DNA from: Clostridiales bacterium
Lineage (GTDB): Bacteria; Bacillota_A; Clostridia; Oscillospirales; Oscillospiraceae
NCBI GenBank assembly: GCA_004553625.1
Contig: SFKX01000012.1
Coordinates: forward strand, 1-64,000
Reading direction: 5' to 3'
DNA: 64,000 nucleotides
Part shown: piece by piece, positions 25,031 to 33,835 of the stretch
How the letters are laid out: each line of letters starts with the position of its first letter
Numbering within the stretch: the first letter of the stretch is position 1
Made by a program: the position numbers and the translations under genes
Notes under the pieces: generated by a model
Told to the model about the DNA's origin: nothing
The model's input: only the letters and a program-made list of their open reading frames with translations
Databases searched by the model: none

Positions 25031-25309
25031 GTTTTTTCCTCCTGATTTCGTACTTAGGCGGTTTCCGCCGCCCAGTGGTACGGTGAGCTGATTTTCATAC
25101 ACGCAACCGTGCGTATCAGGCCCTGCCCGAAAAACAAACCGGCTTTTGGCCGGTCTGCCCGCGCAGGCGATATACGCCATGCACGAAAAAAGCTCAGCCG
25201 CCCGATTTCGCGTCCTCAGACGCCGGACATACTCCACGGAAGTTACCGGCATTCGCCGCAATCTCCCGCTTCATCGCATAATACGCCCACCCCTGGCAGG
25301 CGCTCAATT
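25031..25309 (-). promoter_or_regulatory. Structured 5' leader of the S10 operon
   Basis: About 270 bases of transcribed, non-coding leader run from the promoter to rpsJ. It contains several short hairpins on the minus strand: TACGCAC with GCGTGTA near 25099-25118, ACCGGCC with GCCGGT near 25138-25157, and GCGG/CCGC near 25060-25073. Such a leader could host ribosomal-protein feedback or antitermination, but I recognise no known element. Short reading frames here lack ribosome-binding sites. Confidence 0.5.
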
Positions 25310-25338
25310 AGAATACCAAAGGGTGGGCGTGTTGTCAA
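25310..25338 (-). promoter_or_regulatory. S10 operon promoter
   Basis: On the minus strand TTGACA (25338-25333), a 17-base spacer and TATTCT (25315-25310) form a near-ideal SigA promoter. A nine-base inverted repeat, CGCCCACCC (25284-25292) and GGGTGGGCG (25321-25329), flanks the -10 box and start region. Confidence 0.85.
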
Positions 25339-25371
25339 TAGCTTTTTTTACTTTTCGGAGAATTTTTGACT

Positions 25372-26577
25372 TTATTTTTGTGAAATATTTTCTGCGATGG
25401 CCTCCGCGAGCTTATCGAGCTGTTCCAGCTGCCCCTCGCCCAGCGAGGACATGACCTTCACCGTGTCCCCGATGAACTCCATGCCCTTGAGCCCCTCGAG
25501 TATGCCGCGCATGAGCTTGCCGCTCATAGGCGCCCAGGAGCCGTTCTCTATGAGCGCGACCTTGCGGTTCTGCAGGTTGTGCGCCGCAATGTCGTGCAGC
25601 AGCTGCTCCATCGTCACGAACATCCCCGCGTTATAGGTCGTCGCGGCAAAGACTAGGTGGCTGTACTTGAAGGCGTCGGAGACGATGTAGCTCGCCGGGG
25701 TGACGGAGGTGTCGTACATCTTGACCTTAACTCCCCTGTCGCAGAGCCTGGCGGCCAGGATGTTCGCGGCGTTCTCCGTGTTGCCGTAGACCGAGGCGTA
25801 GGCGATGAGCACGCCCTCGACCTCGGGCGTGTAGCTGCTCCACTGGAGGTACTTCTCCAGGAAGTCCCCAAAGCCCTCGCGCCAGACGAAGCTGTGCAGC
25901 GGGCAGACCAGCTTTATCTCCAGCCCCGCGGCCTTTTTGAGCGCCGCCTGCACCTGCGGGCCGTACTTGCCGACTATATTTGTATAGTAGCGTCTGGCCT
26001 CGTCTATGCACTCGTGCATGAAATCGACCTCGTCCGCAAAGATGCGCCCGTTCAGCGCGCCGAAGGAGCCGAAGGCGTCCGCGGAGAAGAGGATCTTATC
26101 CGTCTTGTCGTAGGTCATCATGACCTCGGGCCAGTGGACCATGGGGGCCATGACAAAGGTGAACTCGTGCCTGCCGGTGCTGAGCACGTCGCCCTCCGCG
26201 ACGATGTGCAGCCTCGAATCCAGGTCCGCGTGGAAGTAGTTCTGGAGCATGGTCTTGACCTTCGCGTTGCAGACGATGGTCGTCTCCGGATATCTGAGCG
26301 CGACGTCGCCGATGGTCGCCGCGTGGTCGGGCTCCATGTGCGAGATGACAAGGTAGTCCAGGCTCCTGCCACCCAGCTCGTGGGCCAGGTTCTCGAAGAA
26401 GTTGTGGCAGACGGCCTTGTCTACAGTGTCGAAGAGGATGGTCTTTTCATCTTTAATAAGGTAGGAGTTATACGAAACGCCGTCCGGCACTCCGTAGACA
26501 CCCTCGAAAAAGGCGAGGCGTCTGTCGTCCGCGCCTACCCATACCATATCGTCTGTTATACGCTTGGTGCAATACAT
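25372..26577 (-). CDS. Flavodiiron protein (A-type flavoprotein)
   Basis: A 401-residue cytoplasmic enzyme that reduces oxygen to water and/or NO to N2O, protecting anaerobes. The N-terminal metallo-beta-lactamase domain (about 1-250) carries the diiron motif HMEPDHAATIG and further ligands; the C-terminal flavodoxin domain (about 255-400) begins GVLIAYASVYGNTENAA and binds FMN. There is no rubredoxin extension, so electrons must come from a separate partner. It has its own promoter overlapping the 3' end of cysS. Confidence 0.93.
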   Translation of the reverse strand: MYCTKRITDDMVWVGADDRRLAFFEGVYGVPDGVSYNSYLIKDEKTILFDTVDKAVCHNFFENLAHELGGRSLDYLVISHMEPDHAATIGDVALRYPETTIVCNAKVKTMLQNYFHADLDSRLHIVAEGDVLSTGRHEFTFVMAPMVHWPEVMMTYDKTDKILFSADAFGSFGALNGRIFADEVDFMHECIDEARRYYTNIVGKYGPQVQAALKKAAGLEIKLVCPLHSFVWREGFGDFLEKYLQWSSYTPEVEGVLIAYASVYGNTENAANILAARLCDRGVKVKMYDTSVTPASYIVSDAFKYSHLVFAATTYNAGMFVTMEQLLHDIAAHNLQNRKVALIENGSWAPMSGKLMRGILEGLKGMEFIGDTVKVMSSLGEGQLEQLDKLAEAIAENISQK

Positions 26578-26617
26578 TATATATATACCTCCTATGTGTG
26601 TTTCTCAGGATGGCTAC

Positions 26618-26646
26618 ATCTTATCCCCAAGCGAAAAAATTGTCAA
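26618..26646 (-). promoter_or_regulatory. Promoter of the flavodiiron gene
   Basis: On the minus strand TTGACA (26646-26641), a 17-base spacer and TAAGAT (26623-26618). The -35 box lies in the last codons and stop region of cysS. Confidence 0.75.
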
Positions 26647-28052
26647 TCGCGTTTCCACTTTGCGCCCTGCGGCGTGTCGATTATCGTGATGCCTTCGGCC
26701 TTGAGCATGTCGCGGATGCGGTCTGCCTCCGCGAAGTTCTTGGCCTTTTTGGCTGCGGCGCGCTCGGCGAGCAGGCCCTCTATGCGCGGGTCGGACTCCT
26801 GGGGCTCTTCCTTCTTGCGGAGCTTTGCGGCTGCCTCTATGAGGTTCAGACCAAGCACCTTGTCGTAGTCCGCGACTATGGCGAGCTTCGTGGCGTCGTT
26901 CACCGGGGCCTTGAGCGCGTCGTAGAGCGCCGTGACGGCCAGCGAGGTGTTCAGGTCGTTGTCCAGCGCGGCTTTAAAACTTTCGCGCAACTTTTCAGCC
27001 GCGGCTTCGTCTATCTGAGCGGGGGCGTCCGAGAGCGCCGCGATGCGGTTCACGAGCTTCTGGTAAGCACCCGCGGCGTTGTCGAGATTTTCCCAGGAAA
27101 ATACAAGGCTCTTGCGGTAGTGGCTCTGGAGGCAGAAGAAGCGGTAAGCCAGAGGATCGTAGCCCTTCTGCTCCAGGAGCGAGACGGTGAGGAACTCGCC
27201 CTTGGATTTACTCATCTTGCCGCTATTGGTGTTCAGGTGCAGGACGTGGACCCAGAAGTTGCACCACTTGTGGCCGAGGTAGGCCTCGGACTGGGCGATC
27301 TCGTTCGTGTGGTGCGGGAAGGCGTTGTCTATGCCGCCGCAGTGGATGTCCAGGTCCTCACCCAAGTGCTTCATGCTGATGCCCGAGCACTCGATGTGCC
27401 AGCCGGGGTAGCCCACGCCCCAGGGAGAATCCCACTTGAGGGCCTGGTCCTCGAACTTGGACTTCGTGAACCAGAGGACGAAGTCGTTGCGGTTGCGCTT
27501 GTTCGTGTCCTCCTCCACGCCCTCGCGGACGCCGACGTCGAGGTCGTCCGCCTCAAAGTCGTTGAACACGAAATAGCGCTCCAGCTTCGAGGTATCGAAA
27601 TACACGTTGCCGCCTGCAAAGTAGGCGTAGCCTGTGTCCATCAGCTTCGAGATTATCTTGATATACTCGTCGATGCAGTTCGTGGCGGGCTCGACGACGT
27701 CGGGCGTTTTGATGTTGAGCTTGCGGCAGTCGTCGAAGAAAGCGTCGGTATAGAACTTCGCTATCTCCATGACGGTCTTGTGCTCGCGCTTTGCGCCCTT
27801 GAGCATCTTGTCCTCGCCGGTGTCGGCGTCGGAGGAGAGGTGGCCGACGTCCGTGATGTTCATGACGCGCTTGACGTTGTAACCGACGTAGCGCAGATAT
27901 TTCTCCAGCACGTCCTCCATGATATAGCTTCTGAGATTGCCGATGTGTGCATAGTGGTAGACGGTGGGGCCGCAGGTATACATCTTGACGATGTCCGGGT
28001 GCAGGGGGACGAACTCCTCCTTGGTACGGGTAGCGGAATTATAGAGCTTCAT
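26643..28052 (-). CDS. cysS: Cysteinyl-tRNA synthetase
   Basis: Charges tRNA-Cys. A class I synthetase of 469 residues with MYTCGPTVYHYAHIGN (the zinc Cys and a HIGN version of the HIGH motif), further zinc ligands in GWHIECSGIS, and GKMSKSKGE as the KMSKS loop. It is 13 bases downstream of cysE and shares its T-box leader, so cysteine synthesis and charging are controlled together. Confidence 0.96.
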   Translation of the reverse strand: MKLYNSATRTKEEFVPLHPDIVKMYTCGPTVYHYAHIGNLRSYIMEDVLEKYLRYVGYNVKRVMNITDVGHLSSDADTGEDKMLKGAKREHKTVMEIAKFYTDAFFDDCRKLNIKTPDVVEPATNCIDEYIKIISKLMDTGYAYFAGGNVYFDTSKLERYFVFNDFEADDLDVGVREGVEEDTNKRNRNDFVLWFTKSKFEDQALKWDSPWGVGYPGWHIECSGISMKHLGEDLDIHCGGIDNAFPHHTNEIAQSEAYLGHKWCNFWVHVLHLNTNSGKMSKSKGEFLTVSLLEQKGYDPLAYRFFCLQSHYRKSLVFSWENLDNAAGAYQKLVNRIAALSDAPAQIDEAAAEKLRESFKAALDNDLNTSLAVTALYDALKAPVNDATKLAIVADYDKVLGLNLIEAAAKLRKKEEPQESDPRIEGLLAERAAAKKAKNFAEADRIRDMLKAEGITIIDTPQGAKWKRD

Positions 28053-28065
28053 TTGTATTCCTCCT

Positions 28066-28707
28066 CTATCTCATGTCGTCGCCCGCGGCGGTCTTGAGCC
28101 GGTTCAGCTCGGCGCGGAGGCTCACGACCTCCTGGACCAGCGGGTCTGTGACGTTTATCTGCTCGACGTTGCCGACGTAGTCCACGTTTTCGCCCTTTTT
28201 CTTGACGACGCGCGCCGGGGAGCCGACTGCGGTGCAGTCCGGCGGGATCTCCGAGAGGACGACGGCGTTGGCCGCCACGCGGCTGTTGTCCCCGACTTTG
28301 AAGGGTCCCAGGACCTTGGCCCCGCTGCCTATGAGCACGTTGTTGCCGATGGTGGGGTGGCGCTTGCCGGTGTCCTTTCCGGTGCCGCCGAGGGTCACGC
28401 CCTGGTAGATGAGGCAGTCGTCGCCTATCTCGGCGGTCTCGCCTATGACGATGCCCATTCCGTGGTCGATGACGAGGCGCTTGCCTATTTTCGCGCCGGG
28501 GTGTATCTCGATGCCCGTGACGCGGCGGCTGTGCTGCGAAATGATGCGGGCCAGCAGCTTGTGGCCGTGGGTGTAGCACCAGTGGGCGCGCTTGTGGCTC
28601 TGGGTCGCCTTTATCCCGGGGTAGAGCAGCCAGACCTCAAAGGAGCTTCTGGCGGCAGGGTCTCTGGCCTTGTAGGCCTCGATGGTCTCGCGCAGGTCTT
28701 TGAACAA
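28066..28707 (-). CDS. cysE: Serine O-acetyltransferase
   Basis: Makes O-acetylserine from serine and acetyl-CoA, the first step of cysteine synthesis. The 213-residue protein has the N-terminal SATase helices and then left-handed beta-helix hexapeptide repeats (IHPGAKIGKRLVIDHGMGIV; GVTLGGTGKDTGKRHPTIG). His and Asp of the active site are in IDHGMGIVIGE. It is the first gene after the Cys T-box. Confidence 0.95.
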   Translation of the reverse strand: MFKDLRETIEAYKARDPAARSSFEVWLLYPGIKATQSHKRAHWCYTHGHKLLARIISQHSRRVTGIEIHPGAKIGKRLVIDHGMGIVIGETAEIGDDCLIYQGVTLGGTGKDTGKRHPTIGNNVLIGSGAKVLGPFKVGDNSRVAANAVVLSEIPPDCTAVGSPARVVKKKGENVDYVGNVEQINVTDPLVQEVVSLRAELNRLKTAAGDDMR

Positions 28708-28744
28708 TTTTACCTCCTACATAAGGTGGCGAGAGCGCGCTGAA

Positions 28745-28990
28745 CAAAAAAATAGCTCCCATGCCCTGTGGCATGAGAGGCGCAGTTCATACGCGGTTCC
28801 ACTCTCGCTTATCACTCTCCGGCGAATACCGGTTTGCCGCTTAACGCGCGGCGCACGGGGCGGCATTTCCTCCGTCCGAGGCTCCGGGGCGCATTTCGGG
28901 CGACTCCTTGACAGCGCCGCTCACAGCCGACGGCGGCGCCTCTCTGAGACCGGGCTGAAACCCTACTTCTCCCCTTCACAGCCATTCATA
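28745..28990 (-). promoter_or_regulatory. T-box riboswitch, probably cysteine-specific
   Basis: On the minus strand the leader holds the core T-box GAGTGGAACCGCG (28804-28792). A terminator stem follows (28753-28781), then seven T residues (28752-28746). Upstream, GAAATGCGCC presents TGC, a cysteine codon, where a specifier loop would be. Uncharged tRNA-Cys would bind specifier and T-box and stabilise the antiterminator, switching on cysE-cysS. The T-box itself is certain in type; the specifier assignment rests on position and on the genes controlled. Confidence 0.88.
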
Positions 28991-28997
28991 CCCTATT

Positions 28998-29026
28998 ATA
29001 TTAGCACAGCCCTCATGGCGTGTCAA
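28998..29026 (-). promoter_or_regulatory. Promoter of the cysE-cysS T-box operon
   Basis: On the minus strand TTGACA (29026-29021), 17 bases, TAATAT (29003-28998); an overlapping TATAAT lies three bases further on. Confidence 0.65.
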
Positions 29027-29084
29027 ACATTTTTGTGTCGACAAAAATATTCCTTAAATTCAGTTTAATATCCGCAGCTGTATC

Positions 29085-29113
29085 TTGCAATTAATACAGT
29101 TTGCTGATATAAT
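29085..29113 (+). promoter_or_regulatory. Promoter of the first SLH gene
   Basis: TTGCAA (29085-29090), 17 bases, and TATAAT (29108-29113) preceded by TGA (extended -10). GGAGGT lies before the start codon at 29158. Confidence 0.75.
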
Positions 29114-29157
29114 TTTGGTTGGACAGGAATACTTTTAACAAATGGAGGTAGACGAAA

Positions 29158-31617
29158 ATGAAGTCCAAATTCAAAAAATTAATGGCGGCAGCACTGGTCC
29201 TCTGCCTTGTCTTGGCCTTGCTGCCCGCAGCCGCATTCGCAGACGGTGACGCAGGGACTCAGGACCCCGGCCAGGGTGAAGGCTCGCTCGGAGGTAATAC
29301 CTGCGCCATAACCTATGAAAATGCCAACGGAACACCGAAACCCGGCGGGATATACGACAACGGCACCGTCACCGTTGTGCCTAAGAACGGCAATGGTGAA
29401 GGCACTCCCTCCGAGTTTGAGGAAGGCACCGAAGTGGTCATCACGGCTACCCCGAATCCGGGCTGCGGTATATTCAAGTTCACGGTAGGCGATAAGGTCG
29501 TAGAGATCACCGACCCCACACAGTCTTATTCAACCGACTATACCATCATTCAGGACACCACGATAACCGCCGGCTTCAACACGGTCTACAACATCACCAT
29601 CCCGACGTTTGAGCACGGCAGCATCACCGCAGACGAGGTAGCGTTTGCCGGTGACCAGGTGACTCTTAATGTGCTCCCTGACAGGGGTTACGCAGTCAAA
29701 GGTCTGACCTTCTACAATGCGGATACCGACGAGGTAGCTAATATCGAGCTCGATGGCAGCAACACCTTTACGATGCCTGCATACAACGTGAGAATCTCTG
29801 CCAGTTTTGAGCGCGTAACTGTGATGGACTATTACAGCGTTGAGTGCGATGTTATTGGCGGACACGGCACGGTGTATGCTGATAACTCGAAGTACATTCA
29901 AGGCCAAACCGTGAATCTGACCATAACCAATGACCCCGGGTACATGCTCAATCAGCTTTATTATGTTGAAAAGGGCGGGTTCTTTGATCCTCAGCCCATA
30001 ACCAACGCCTCGTTCGAGATGCCGGCTTATGACGTCATCGTTTACGCCATCTTCGATAAGGTCGCGGATACATACACCATCGGTACCAATGTTACCGGCA
30101 AGGGTATCGTGACCGTCAGCCCGACCGGCCCGGTGGCCGAAGGCGAGTGGGTCACCGTGACCGCGACTCCCGCTGAGGGATACAGGCTCGCGGCACTGAG
30201 GTACTTCGTTGACGGCGAGACCTGGGCTCCCGAAAACGTCACGAGCGGCGTGCCGTTCAGGATGCCGGGCTACAACATCACCGTTTACGCCGTGTTCGTA
30301 CCCGTCTCCGGCGAGTACGCCATCAATGTCAAGACTGACGGCGGCTGCACGGTCATTTCGGAGAAAACCGCCGCGTACGGCGAATATGTCACGATCGACA
30401 TCGACATGAACGCCGGCCACCACCTCTATAACGTGTACCTCGACAACGAGCTTGTCACCGACGACGTGTACTGGTACAACGGGCAGTGGCACTACAGCTT
30501 CTATATGCCCAGGCATGACGTGGACATCTACGTCACCACCACTACCAAGTACTTCGTCAACCCCGTCTACAACATTGACGGCGGCGCGGTGGAAGTCTGG
30601 GTCAAGGACGCCAGCGGCTGGGACAGCACCATCTTCGCCGATAAGGGTGACTGGGTCTGCTTCAAGGTCAGCCCGTACAGCGGCTATGAGCTCGGCAGCG
30701 TCAGCGTCATCGGCCGCTGGAGCAACCAGAGCTACGACGTCCACTACAACAACTACGACGGCTGCTACTACTTCAAGATGCCCGGCGAGAGCGTTGACCT
30801 CTCCGTCAGCTTCGTCGACGGCCAGCACAGGGTGTACGTCAAAGATGTCTCGAACGGCAGCCTGACTGCCAACGTCAATTGGGCTGCCGAGGGCGACAAG
30901 GTCTACGTCACCGCCAAGCCCAGCAAGGGCTATGAGCTCACCTGGCTCTCCGTCAAGGCCGCGGACGGCACCGTCCTCAAGATCTATGAGGCCCTGGGCG
31001 AGAACACCTATTACTTCTATATGCCCGACCAGTACGTCACGGTCTCCGGCATCTTCTCGCTCATCAGCTCCGGCCTGCCCTTCGTGGACGTGAACTCCGG
31101 TGCGTGGTATTATGACGCGGTCTCCTTTGTCTACAACAAGGGCATCATGAACGGCGTCACCTCCACCACCTTCGAGCCGAACTCCACCATCACCCGTGGC
31201 ATGGTCGTGACGATGCTCTGGCGCATGGCCGGCGAGCCCTACGTCAGCGGCGGCTCCTTCTCCGACGTGGCCTCCGGCCGCTACTACAGCACCGCCGTCG
31301 CCTGGGCTGCCAAGAACGGTATCGTGGACGGCTACAGCAGCACCGTGTTTGGTGTGAACGACCCCGTCACCCGTGAGCAGTTCGCCACCATCCTCTACCG
31401 CTACGCCAAGTACATGGGCTACAGCACCACCGGCTCCAGCCTCACGGGCTACTACGACGCCAACAGCGTCAGCTCCTGGGCCAGAGACGCCATGGGCTGG
31501 GCCGTCAAGAACGGCATCATTACCGGCTCCGGCAACTCGAGGCTCAATCCCACCGGCACCGCCTCCCGCGCCGAGGTCGCCCAGATGTTCATGAGCTTCT
31601 ACGAGTTCACCACCTGA
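29158..31617 (+). CDS. Secreted SLH-domain protein with beta-rich repeats
   Basis: An 819-residue surface protein. A signal peptide (about 1-29, ending LLPAAAFADG) exports it. About eight or nine repeats of 65-75 residues follow, each with a core like VTVTATPAEGYRL and a hydrophobic FxMPxxxVxVxAxF end, as in InlB-type bacterial repeat domains. Three SLH motifs (from about residue 640: FVDVNSGAWYYDAVSFVYNK; FSDVASGRYYSTAVAWAAKN; TASRAEVAQMFMSFYEF) should anchor it to pyruvylated cell-wall polymer. The first third uses less biased codons than the rest. Ligand or structural role is unknown. Confidence 0.9.
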   Translation: MKSKFKKLMAAALVLCLVLALLPAAAFADGDAGTQDPGQGEGSLGGNTCAITYENANGTPKPGGIYDNGTVTVVPKNGNGEGTPSEFEEGTEVVITATPNPGCGIFKFTVGDKVVEITDPTQSYSTDYTIIQDTTITAGFNTVYNITIPTFEHGSITADEVAFAGDQVTLNVLPDRGYAVKGLTFYNADTDEVANIELDGSNTFTMPAYNVRISASFERVTVMDYYSVECDVIGGHGTVYADNSKYIQGQTVNLTITNDPGYMLNQLYYVEKGGFFDPQPITNASFEMPAYDVIVYAIFDKVADTYTIGTNVTGKGIVTVSPTGPVAEGEWVTVTATPAEGYRLAALRYFVDGETWAPENVTSGVPFRMPGYNITVYAVFVPVSGEYAINVKTDGGCTVISEKTAAYGEYVTIDIDMNAGHHLYNVYLDNELVTDDVYWYNGQWHYSFYMPRHDVDIYVTTTTKYFVNPVYNIDGGAVEVWVKDASGWDSTIFADKGDWVCFKVSPYSGYELGSVSVIGRWSNQSYDVHYNNYDGCYYFKMPGESVDLSVSFVDGQHRVYVKDVSNGSLTANVNWAAEGDKVYVTAKPSKGYELTWLSVKAADGTVLKIYEALGENTYYFYMPDQYVTVSGIFSLISSGLPFVDVNSGAWYYDAVSFVYNKGIMNGVTSTTFEPNSTITRGMVVTMLWRMAGEPYVSGGSFSDVASGRYYSTAVAWAAKNGIVDGYSSTVFGVNDPVTREQFATILYRYAKYMGYSTTGSSLTGYYDANSVSSWARDAMGWAVKNGIITGSGNSRLNPTGTASRAEVAQMFMSFYEFTT

Positions 31618-31633
31618 TAAATATTCCAGCTTC

Positions 31634-31668
31634 GCCGGGCGGCTAATTAGCCGCCCGGCTCTTGTATT
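31634..31668 (+). terminator. Terminator of the first SLH gene
   Basis: A perfect palindrome GCCGGGCGGCTAA and its complement (31634-31659) is followed by TCTTGTATT. The T-rich tail also forms the -35 of the next promoter. Confidence 0.8.
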
Positions 31669-31690
31669 ATTCGAGGTTTTATGTTATCTT
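31662..31690 (+). promoter_or_regulatory. Promoter of the second SLH gene
   Basis: TTGTAT (31662-31667), 17 bases, and TATCTT (31685-31690) with a TGT extension. The geometry and the ATGTTATCTT core are repeated before the third SLH gene. Confidence 0.6.
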
Positions 31691-31740
31691 TAGCATAACC
31701 GCTTTCTCTTGAACCGGATATGAAAAACGGAGGTAGAAAA

Positions 31741-33732
31741 ATGAAATCTAACTTGCACAAACTGATCGGCGCGTTTTTGGCTGTATGCCTCGTCGTGGCG
31801 GTCATGACTATGGGCGCATTTGCGTCCGAGGACGACAGCGGCACTTTGCCCTCCGTCACGCCGAGCGTGACGCCTTCCGTCACGCCCAGCCCCAGCCCCT
31901 CTGAAACGCCTAACATTACTGTTTCGTTCAGCGTTCAGGGCGAGCAGTATATTGATGACGTTTCCATTCTCGTAAACGGCAAAACTTATGTTCCCGGCGG
32001 AAACAAATATTCAATCACAGCCCCCTTAGGTTCCAGCGTTTCCATCACTGTGACTGCTAAAGAAGGCTACGCCGTGACCGCCACTGCCAGTGGTAACTGG
32101 ACCGCAAGCGGCAACAGCGTTTCCACGACCAGCCTCACAAGCGGCGGCAGTATCTCCTTCACTGTAGCCGCCAAGGAACTGCACGACATTTCCGCTAGTG
32201 TTTCCTACGTGCCCGGCACCACACAGTCCGGCGCTTACATTTCTACCGACCCCAGCCAGGCCCGTGAAGGTGAAACCGTCACAGTCACCGTAAGCCTGGA
32301 CGGCGGCCTGAAGGTCAAAAGCATTTCCGGCGGCGCCGGTGTTGATCTGAAGCAGATATCCAGCAGCAGCTCTCGCTATGTCCGGTACACCTTCACCATG
32401 CCTGACAGGGACGTACAAATCACTGCCGAAATAGAAAAGACCACCTACAGCGTCACCGTGGGTTCCTTGATGCACGGTACGATAGATATTTATGTCGGCT
32501 ACGGCAAAGACCCCTCTGCCCTTGAGTACGGCGACTGGGTCGAGGTGTATGTCCGCCCCGCTTCTGGCTACTACCTCAAATCCCTCAAGCACAATGGAAA
32601 CAGCGTCGACGTCACCGGCAACAAATATGAATTCCAGATCACAGAGGACACCTACATAACCGCGGAGTTCTCCGACTCGCTCTATGTCGAGACCTATTAC
32701 TCCTCCTGGAACGGCACGGTCGTGACCTATGACCGCTACTGGGATAAGGAGACCGAGTTCGACTACGGTGACACCGTCTATGTCGAGATCACCCCGAAGG
32801 ACGGCTACACCATTGACAAGATCTCCATAACCGACTCCGTCACCGGCAAGTCCGTCAGCTACACCGAGAGCAGCACCGAAAAGAACGTCTACTACTTCAC
32901 GATGCCCGAGCACCCCGTCCTGGTGAAGGTGGAGTTCAAAGAGGGCTACTCCATCACCGTGGCCGACACCAAATACGGCAAGATAACGGTCAGCGAGAAG
33001 AACGCCGATGAGGACGACAGGATCACCATCACCGTCGAGCCCGACTACGGCTACCAGCTCACCTGGCTCTCCATCAAGGCTAAGGACGGCACCAAGATCT
33101 CCTACAGCGAGGGCTATACCAAGAATACTTACTACTTCTATATGCCTGACCAGGACGTCACCATCTCCGCCACCTTCAGCCGCGGCACCCTGCCCTTCAC
33201 CGACGTGAAGAGCACCGACTGGTTCTATGACGCTGTCTCCTTCACCTACAACATGGGCATCATGGACGGCGTTGAGACCAACAAGTTCAGCCCCTCCACC
33301 ACCATCACCCGCGGCATGGTCGTCACCATGCTCTGGCGCATGGCCGGTGAGCCCTACGCCAGCGGCACTTACTTCGACGACGTCAGCTACGGCCGCTACT
33401 ACACCACCGCAGTCGCCTGGTCCGCCAGGAACAATATCATCGAAGGCAGCGGCGCGAACACCTTCGGCGTTGATGACCCCATCACCCGTGAGCAGCTCGC
33501 CGTTATCCTCTACCGCTACGCCAAGTACATGAACTACAGCACCACCACCTCCAGCCTCTACGGCTACGACGATGCGAACAAGGTCAGCTCCTGGGCCAAG
33601 GATGCCATGGGCTGGGCCGTCCGCAACGGCGTCATCGGCGGCGTGACCAACACCACTCTCTGCCCCAACAACACCGCCACCCGCGCCGAGGTCGCTCAGA
33701 TGTTCATGAACTTCTACGACTTCGCAAACTGA
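31741..33732 (+). CDS. Secreted SLH-domain protein with Thr/Pro linker
   Basis: A 663-residue surface protein. The ATG at 31741 has GGAGGT ten bases upstream and opens a signal peptide (about 1-30, ending MGAFASED). A Thr/Pro/Ser-rich linker with TPSVTP repeats (about 38-62) follows, then about six beta-rich repeats and three SLH motifs from about residue 485 (FTDVKSTDWFYDAVSFTYNM; FDDVSYGRYYTTAVAWSARN). The last repeat and SLH region closely resemble the preceding protein while the N-terminal repeats differ. It is expected in the S-layer or wall-associated envelope. Confidence 0.9.
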   Translation: MKSNLHKLIGAFLAVCLVVAVMTMGAFASEDDSGTLPSVTPSVTPSVTPSPSPSETPNITVSFSVQGEQYIDDVSILVNGKTYVPGGNKYSITAPLGSSVSITVTAKEGYAVTATASGNWTASGNSVSTTSLTSGGSISFTVAAKELHDISASVSYVPGTTQSGAYISTDPSQAREGETVTVTVSLDGGLKVKSISGGAGVDLKQISSSSSRYVRYTFTMPDRDVQITAEIEKTTYSVTVGSLMHGTIDIYVGYGKDPSALEYGDWVEVYVRPASGYYLKSLKHNGNSVDVTGNKYEFQITEDTYITAEFSDSLYVETYYSSWNGTVVTYDRYWDKETEFDYGDTVYVEITPKDGYTIDKISITDSVTGKSVSYTESSTEKNVYYFTMPEHPVLVKVEFKEGYSITVADTKYGKITVSEKNADEDDRITITVEPDYGYQLTWLSIKAKDGTKISYSEGYTKNTYYFYMPDQDVTISATFSRGTLPFTDVKSTDWFYDAVSFTYNMGIMDGVETNKFSPSTTITRGMVVTMLWRMAGEPYASGTYFDDVSYGRYYTTAVAWSARNNIIEGSGANTFGVDDPITREQLAVILYRYAKYMNYSTTTSSLYGYDDANKVSSWAKDAMGWAVRNGVIGGVTNTTLCPNNTATRAEVAQMFMNFYDFAN

Positions 33733-33744
33733 ACAAAATACTCC

Positions 33745-33780
33745 GGGCCGGGCGGCTTTGAGCCGCCCGGCCCTTGTTTT
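33745..33780 (+). terminator. Terminator of the second SLH gene
   Basis: A 13-base-pair stem (GGGCCGGGCGGCT and complement, 33745-33773) with a TTG loop, followed by TTGTTTT, which also supplies the -35 of the next promoter. Confidence 0.8.
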
Positions 33781-33802
33781 ATTCCGCAAAACATGTTATC
33801 TT
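33774..33802 (+). promoter_or_regulatory. Promoter of the third SLH gene
   Basis: TTGTTT (33774-33779), 17 bases and TATCTT (33797-33802) with TGT immediately before, the same layout as at 31662-31690. Confidence 0.6.
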
Positions 33803-33835
33803 AGCTCCAGAGCATACGTATTGGGGGGACCCGAC

